A stretch of DNA of 64,000 nt from Roseiarcus sp963813195 (lineage in GTDB: Bacteria > Pseudomonadota > Alphaproteobacteria > Rhizobiales > Beijerinckiaceae): positions 377,651-441,650 of the forward strand of contig CAWEYC010000015.1 of the NCBI GenBank assembly GCA_963813195.1, read 5' to 3'. A model generated the notes under the pieces. It was not told the DNA's origin and searched no databases. It was given only the letters and a program-made list of their open reading frames with translations. Position numbers and translations under genes: made by a program. Shown in pieces: positions 62,398-64,000 of the stretch (within the stretch, counting starts at the first letter, position 1; every line of letters begins with the position of its first letter).

Positions 62398-63893
62398 TCC
62401 ACCGCCCCGGCCAATAGATCCATGTACGATCGCGCCGACGTTGTAGCGACCGCGGCTTTAGGCAGGTACGGATAGATCGCCATGTCGAGGCGTGGCGGAC
62501 GCCGCTCGATGCGGCACAGGACCAGATGCTTCACGGCATCGAAGCCGATCGCGCCGCGCCCGATGGCGTCGCGCACGGCGGCCGCCACATCGTGGATCTC
62601 GAACGCCTCCATCAATCGCAGCACCTGCACAAACTCACGCTTGCCGGATTTGCCCATGCGGGCTTCGAGCAGGCGGCGAAGCGTTGCGAACTCCTCGGGC
62701 AACGTCCAGGCCGCGAGCGGCGCAGCCTGGTCGAGCGCGTTGGTCTTCTTCTCCAACAGCGCCAGATAGTGCAGAGGATTGAACACGAAGTCCTCCCGCT
62801 CGTATGAACGGGGATGGCGCGCTATCACCGCCGCGTCGCAGGCGATGACGACCTCGTGCACATAGCCGCGGACGAGCACCGCCCGATGTCCGTAGGATGT
62901 CGGCACCGAGTAGTCGTTCAGGCGATAGCGCACAAGCGACAGCGAGTTCACGCTGCCAGGCTTCTTGTCGCACGCGTCGTAAGGCGCCGGCAGTGGCTTG
63001 TGGAAGGCGGCGAGGTCGTTTTGCAACCGCTCGCCAATCGAGCTGTCATGGCCGCGAAGCCGGTCCACAAGCCGCCGCCGACAGCAAACGAGCAGATGGG
63101 TGTTCAACGCTTCGAAGTCAGAAAACACCGGGATCGGCACGAGGAAGTTTCGCCGCGCATAGCCGACGAGCCCCTCGACCTTGCCCTTGTCATTGCCCTT
63201 GCCTGGGCGGCCAAACCGATCCGTGAACAGGTAGTGCGATTGCAACTCGCCGAACACGCGCGTCCGTTGGCGTTTGCCATCGCCGAGAATGCGGGCAACC
63301 GCGATCTTCGTGTTGTCGTAGAGGATCGACTGTGGCACGCCCTCGAAGAAGGCGAACGCCCGCACGTGCCCGTCACAGAATGCTTCCGTCGTCTCTGCCG
63401 GGTACGCAACCACGAAGATCGCGTCGGAATGCGGCAGATCCATCGCAAAGAAGTGGATTTTGCGCTCGACGCCGCCAATCACGCCAATGGCTTCGCCAAA
63501 ATCCACCTGGGCGTGCCCCGGTGGATGCACCAGCGGCACAAACATCTCCTGTGTCCGCTGGCGCCAGCCGGCAATGTAGTCCTTCACGATCGTGATCTTG
63601 CCCGCGAAGCCGTGCTCATCGCGGAGACGCTCGAAAACGCGTTTGCTGGTGTGTCGCTGCTTCTTCGGGCGATCCTTGTCGGCCATCAGAATCGCGTCAA
63701 TGACACCCGTGAACTGATCGAGCTTCGGCCGGATCGGCGGCTTGGCGCGAACATACCCAGGGGGGACCGAAAACCTCAACATCTTTGCGATGGTTCTCGG
63801 ATTGATGCCGAACCGCTCCGCCGCCGCCCGCTGGCTGATCCCTTCGATCCTAACGGCGTGCCGCACCCGCGCATAAAGATCCACTTTCTTCAT
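62394..63893 (-). CDS. istA: IS21 family transposase IstA
   Basis: A 499-residue transposase. N-terminal HTH (RIEGISQRAAAERFGINPRT), a DDE/rve integrase core (PPGHAQVDFGEAIGVIGGVE with the first Asp; PQSILYDNTKIAVARI with the second; GKVEGLVGYARRNFLVP with the Glu) and a C-terminal beta-rich domain. Apparently intact. Confidence 0.95.
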   Translation of the reverse strand: MKKVDLYARVRHAVRIEGISQRAAAERFGINPRTIAKMLRFSVPPGYVRAKPPIRPKLDQFTGVIDAILMADKDRPKKQRHTSKRVFERLRDEHGFAGKITIVKDYIAGWRQRTQEMFVPLVHPPGHAQVDFGEAIGVIGGVERKIHFFAMDLPHSDAIFVVAYPAETTEAFCDGHVRAFAFFEGVPQSILYDNTKIAVARILGDGKRQRTRVFGELQSHYLFTDRFGRPGKGNDKGKVEGLVGYARRNFLVPIPVFSDFEALNTHLLVCCRRRLVDRLRGHDSSIGERLQNDLAAFHKPLPAPYDACDKKPGSVNSLSLVRYRLNDYSVPTSYGHRAVLVRGYVHEVVIACDAAVIARHPRSYEREDFVFNPLHYLALLEKKTNALDQAAPLAAWTLPEEFATLRRLLEARMGKSGKREFVQVLRLMEAFEIHDVAAAVRDAIGRGAIGFDAVKHLVLCRIERRPPRLDMAIYPYLPKAAVATTSARSYMDLLAGAVE

Positions 63894-64000
63894 CCCCCGC
63901 CCCCTGCCGACTTAGGCAAAGGACTTTAACTGCCGCAGTTTTGCTCCGGCGCGGCCGGACAAATCGGCCGCTTCAGTGAGGGATTATCGCTCCGGCTTTT

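Larger units (their letters stand above)
61497..64000 (-). mobile_element. IS21 family element, extends past the window
   Basis: Two genes, istA and istB, overlap by four bases. Near the left end CCGGAGCAAAAGTGCAGC (about 61533) is mirrored by GCAGTTTTGCTCCGG on the right (about 63945), as in the multiple terminal repeats of IS21. The left outer end is taken as TGTGTCAACGCC at 61497, where TetR homology stops; the right outer end is not in the window. Confidence 0.8.

Overview
The window is high-GC DNA from an alphaproteobacterium, most likely Rhizobiales (Hyphomicrobiales). The evidence is an EcfG-like sigma factor, FixJ-type regulatory logic, CsbD, DUF1003, DUF1236, PRC-barrel and DUF3309-like proteins, and IS families common in methylotrophs and rhizobia. 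I cannot name the genus. No rRNA, tRNA, CRISPR array or replication gene was seen. Nine or more complete or broken insertion sequences, and many genes cut by them, mark it as a plastic accessory region of a chromosome or megaplasmid.

Layout. 0-2.6 kb: the end of a sensor histidine kinase and a REC-GGDEF-EAL protein. 3.2-4.6 kb: an oxoamine-synthase-like gene with one frameshift. 4.9-16 kb: an IS-rich zone with two IS110/IS1111-type copies, IS6 remnants, an IS91-type element with its tyrosine recombinase, and IS630 and IS701 remnants. Between these lie an EcfG-like sigma factor, an AI-2E-type transporter and a truncated YihY gene. 16-44 kb: a stress and low-energy island. It holds small envelope proteins, CsbD, a DUF1003 gene split by IS66, a 1464-residue CheB-CheR-PAS-kinase-REC-REC-LuxR sensor, a Dps-like protein, a response regulator, a cold-shock protein, acetate kinase, phosphoketolase, PPK2, a P-type proton ATPase and an SPFH protein. 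44.5-45.9 kb: a ParB-like/DNA methylase gene that lacks its DPPY motif. 45.9-61.3 kb: a sugar catabolism locus with two ribose-type ABC transporters, an Ldh-family dehydrogenase, a lactonase-like amidohydrolase, an SDR, an aldo/keto reductase, an alpha/beta hydrolase and a GntR/FCD repressor with four matching operator-like sites. 61.5-64 kb: an IS21 element that runs off the window.

The most striking signal is a repeated promoter element, core GTAGTTTCCGAGGCTATCG. I found 15 copies between 6.8 and 44.1 kb, nearly all upstream of and pointing toward island genes. In most copies a CTAnnn-like hexamer follows about 34-38 nt after the GTA, as in an activator-dependent promoter with the site centred near -42. 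The core resembles FixJ binding sites, and the giant sensor in the middle of the island ends in a FixJ-like receiver and DNA-binding domain. I infer a self-contained phosphorelay controlling a local regulon that makes acetyl phosphate and acetate (phosphoketolase, acetate kinase) and protects DNA, membrane and polyphosphate pools.

Three genes (oxoamine synthase, sugar-binding protein, sugar ABC ATPase) each differ from an intact frame by one extra base in a short run. Sequencing error and true decay cannot be told apart here.
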